A stretch of 64,000 bases of DNA from Pedobacter sp. SL55 (GTDB taxonomy: Bacteria; Bacteroidota; Bacteroidia; Sphingobacteriales; Sphingobacteriaceae), in contig NZ_CP113059.1 in assembly GCF_026625705.1 (NCBI RefSeq), forward strand, positions 930,001 to 994,000. Direction: 5' to 3'. The notes below the pieces were generated by a model. That model did no database searches and had not been told where the DNA came from. It was given only the letters and a program-made list of their open reading frames with translations. Positions 61,813-64,000 of this stretch are shown here, piece after piece. Position 1 is the first letter of the stretch, and each line of letters begins with the position of its first letter. The position numbers and the translations under genes were made by a program.

Positions 61813-62392
61813 ATTTGTCTTTTAAGAAAAGTTTTTCGGGGTTAGAGAAGCTAAAAGAATGATTAGCATCATTAGTGTAAACCTTAATTAGCCTCAAATT
61901 ATTAAACCCACCAAAATAGTGCACTTCAATTATAGATTGCCCATTCAGATCTTGGTACATACAAATATAAGGCTCTTCCGTAATTCTACTTTGATAACCA
62001 CCAATCAACTTGTAAGTGTAACCTGATGTTTCCAAAGTATCTTTAAAAACACCTACAGGTATACCAGACTGGCTAAACATATCGATACTTTTAATTTTAC
62101 CATCTAATTCCATTTCGAGCTTCCTATATACTTCTCTGCTGTGAAACTCAAATCCTATTTTACCTTTAGCCAATAATTTTGGAGCTTTTTGATGTAAATA
62201 CTTTGAAGCCTTATCTAACGTAATTATTGATGAATGAGAAAACCAAATCGTATCTGTTTCAGAAAAAGTCACATTTTGACTCTTTTTAGTCGAATCTTGA
62301 TGAACTTTTGATACCTTCTTATACTTCGAAATGTAGAACATCAAAATAAGAAATGCAACGACAAGAACGGCGAGCAAAATTTTTCTGATCAT
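61811..62392 (-). CDS. Membrane-anchored hypothetical protein
   Basis: A 193-residue protein with one N-terminal transmembrane helix (about 4-23) and a positively charged stretch (KYKKVSKVHQ), the rest outside the cytoplasm. The outer part is likely beta-rich (SHSSIITLDKASKYLHQK, IEVHYFGGFNNLRLIKVYTN). I recognise no family. It follows the thioredoxin-fold gene by 11 bases and is probably in its operon. Confidence 0.6.
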   Translation of the reverse strand: MIRKILLAVLVVAFLILMFYISKYKKVSKVHQDSTKKSQNVTFSETDTIWFSHSSIITLDKASKYLHQKAPKLLAKGKIGFEFHSREVYRKLEMELDGKIKSIDMFSQSGIPVGVFKDTLETSGYTYKLIGGYQSRITEEPYICMYQDLNGQSIIEVHYFGGFNNLRLIKVYTNDANHSFSFSNPEKLFLKDK

Positions 62393-62403
62393 AATGAGGC
62401 GTA

Positions 62404-63654
62404 TTATTTTTTACTCGACATTGCTTCTATCATTTTAATTGTTTTGGCTTTATCGGCAGCAAATTTTTCTTGTTTAATGGCTAACTCTTGTAAAATAGCT
62501 AATTCTGTTTTAGCTTGCAATAAAGCAGCCATACTGTTAGGAATTTTCTCTAACAATTTAATTCTTGTTACTAGATTTTTAGAGAAACGATCCATGCTAA
62601 AGGTAGTGTTGTTTTTGAAAGAAAGTATGGTCCAAGCAACCGCACTTTTAAGTACTTGCACCTCTTTGCAATCATTTTCTAAAACTGGGTTAATCCATCT
62701 ATCTAACACACCAGAAGATATGTTTTGATAACGATCTTCTGTTAAAAGCAAATTAATGGTTGAAGCATAAACGCTCCACTTTTTTTGATACGCTAATGCA
62801 CTAACTTTTAAATCATCGGCTAGAAAATGTCTTTTTTCAAACTGCTGGTTTTCCATTAACGTTATTAATTTTTGAAAAGACTTTTCATCGAACTCTTTCC
62901 CATTTTTAACTTGCTCTAGTAACCATTTTGCATATTTATTGTAGATATTTATGGCAAATACATCCGTTCGAGTTTTTTTAAACTTTGCCTCAAAAGCACT
63001 TCTATGTTCAAAAAAATATTGCCCTGCAGTAGAAAATGGATCTGGTTGGTTTTTAGTCATCAGCTCAAAAACATCAGCATCTAGATATTGTTCTTTAGGG
63101 ATAAGCAACAAGTATTTTTCCGTTACCTCCCTAGCTCTTACATCTGCTGTTTTTACTAAAGATTGAAGAAATGCTTTCACATACTCAACGTTGTTTGGAT
63201 CTTTTTGATAACGAACCTCTAATTCTGTTAAGGAGCTGCCGCCATTGAATGCTTTTTCGGCTTCGGCCAATAAAGCGTTTGCCTCCATAAATCCTAACGC
63301 TCTATGTACTACCTCGCCCTCTGCATTTACCCATAATAAGGTTGGAAAAGCACCTACATGAAATTTCTTTTGCAAAGCAATTCCTTCTCCTTTTTCCATA
63401 TCAACTTTGTAACTGATAAAGTTCTTATTGAACAAATCGCCAACTGTTTTTAAAGGAAATATTTCTGCTGATAAGCGCTTGCAAGGCCCGCACCACGAAG
63501 TGTAACAGTCTATGAAGATGAGCTTATTTTCTTTTTTTGCCTTGGCAGTGATTTCTTTCCAAGTACCATTTTCAAAATTTATCCCCTCTGCCGTAGCCGC
63601 CAAAGCAGCTACGGAATTTAAAATGAGGAGCATTACTAACCTAAAATTTTTCAT
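62404..63654 (-). CDS. Exported thioredoxin-fold protein
   Basis: A 416-residue protein with a signal peptide (1-22), a thioredoxin-like domain (about 28-140; FIDCYTSWCGPCKRL with the CGPC redox pair) and a long helical C-terminal part of unknown role. It should reduce or rearrange disulfides in the periplasm. Its ATG overlaps the stop of the preceding TlpA-like gene (ATGA), so the two are coupled. Confidence 0.85.
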   Translation of the reverse strand: MKNFRLVMLLILNSVAALAATAEGINFENGTWKEITAKAKKENKLIFIDCYTSWCGPCKRLSAEIFPLKTVGDLFNKNFISYKVDMEKGEGIALQKKFHVGAFPTLLWVNAEGEVVHRALGFMEANALLAEAEKAFNGGSSLTELEVRYQKDPNNVEYVKAFLQSLVKTADVRAREVTEKYLLLIPKEQYLDADVFELMTKNQPDPFSTAGQYFFEHRSAFEAKFKKTRTDVFAINIYNKYAKWLLEQVKNGKEFDEKSFQKLITLMENQQFEKRHFLADDLKVSALAYQKKWSVYASTINLLLTEDRYQNISSGVLDRWINPVLENDCKEVQVLKSAVAWTILSFKNNTTFSMDRFSKNLVTRIKLLEKIPNSMAALLQAKTELAILQELAIKQEKFAADKAKTIKMIEAMSSKK

Positions 63655-64000
63655 GACTTTTTATCGAAAATTTTCGCCAACTCGATATGCAAAGCATCGC
63701 CCATTAAATTTTTGGCTACTACTTTTCCGTCTGGCCCTACCAATATATTTTGTGGAATAGCATTAATTCCATAAATCTTACCTGCTTCATTCGGCATTTT
63801 AAGGTCCGAAACCTGTTTCCAAGGTAATTGATCTACCTCTACTGCTTGCAGCCAGGCTGTTTTAAATGCCTCGATGTCTAAAGAAACGCCTAAAACCTCA
63901 AATCCCTTAGGATGATATTTGTTATACGCTTTTAAAAGGTTTGGATTTTCGGCTCTGCAAGGTTTGCACCAAGAGGCCCAAAAATCTACCAGAACGTATT
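63651..64000 (-). CDS. TlpA/AhpC-type thiol-disulfide protein, C-terminal part
   Basis: The last 116 codons of a thioredoxin-family protein; the start lies beyond the window. LVDFWASWCKPCRAENPNLL has the CKPC active site, FEVLGVSLDI and GINAIPQNILVGPDGKVVAK with the cis-Pro segment follow. Exported members of this type reduce periplasmic proteins in cytochrome maturation or stress. Stop and next start overlap (ATGA), so it is in an operon with the 62404 and 61811 genes. Confidence 0.88.
   Translation of the reverse strand, partial: YVLVDFWASWCKPCRAENPNLLKAYNKYHPKGFEVLGVSLDIEAFKTAWLQAVEVDQLPWKQVSDLKMPNEAGKIYGINAIPQNILVGPDGKVVAKNLMGDALHIELAKIFDKKS

Overview
The window is a 64 kb chromosomal stretch from an AT-rich member of the Bacteroidota, most likely Sphingobacteriaceae and Pedobacter-like. 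Evidence: type IX secretion genes (porV, gldJ) together with exported enzymes carrying T9SS C-terminal sorting domains; a 14-gene nuo operon with the short NuoG seen in this phylum; the ExbB-ExbD-ExbD-TonB arrangement; ATP-dependent PEP carboxykinase; and several promoters matching the phylum's TTTG-N(17-21)-TAnnTTTG consensus. I saw no rRNA, tRNA, CRISPR array, prophage or transposase gene.

Layout. 0-5 kb: end of a carbonic anhydrase, a subclass B1 metallo-beta-lactamase lipoprotein, a VOC protein, a fasciclin protein divergent from an ECF sigma/anti-sigma pair, and an esterase. 5.3-10.6 kb: a peptide-bond-forming (amidoligase) cluster of alpha/beta hydrolase, ATP-grasp, carboxylate-amine ligase, class I glutamine amidotransferase and a second ATP-grasp; its product is unknown and it is the best candidate here for an undescribed pathway. 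10.7-13.1 kb: a FeoB-type Cys-rich mini-protein, a Crp/Fnr regulator, YceI and pirin. 13.2-22.8 kb: ispF, porV, gldJ, a biotin carrier, a DUF4159 protein, rsmE, a CNNM/CBS protein, ppa, DedA and a DUF4143 ATPase. 23-36.4 kb: nuoN to nuoA read on the minus strand, interrupted by a four-helix-bundle gene between nuoF and nuoG. 36.4-42.3 kb: ExbB/ExbD/ExbD/TonB/small membrane protein/PstS-like/TPR operon. 42.6-49 kb: pckA, a SUI1 protein, a lipid kinase, metK behind a SAM-II riboswitch, exbD and Cu,Zn-SOD. 49-53.3 kb: a GH109-like oxidoreductase-fold protein, an MBL-fold hydrolase and an AraC regulator. 53.4-61.4 kb: a pectin degradation locus of two pectate lyases and a large pectinesterase. 61.8-64 kb: thioredoxin-fold exported proteins.

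Two themes run across the window. First, seven otherwise intact genes each carry a one-base indel (ATP-grasp, pirin, nuoJ, nuoF, nuoC, exbD, pectinesterase). Restoring one base gives a complete family-typical protein each time. Three hits in one complex I operon suggest uncorrected sequence errors rather than gene decay, and this should be settled before any pseudogene is believed. Second, spacers are rich in structured repeats: a perfect 18-bp inverted-repeat element (48923-49126), palindromic GTCATTTCGA-type repeats, long hairpins inside the nuo operon, and clusters of short AT-rich words that often occur as forward and inverted blocks, one pair flanking the four-helix-bundle gene.

How the genes work together: complex I and TonB/ExbBD supply and spend proton-motive force. 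The T9SS parts export the pectinases, whose locus has a LacI-type operator candidate. metK is tied to SAM level by its riboswitch.
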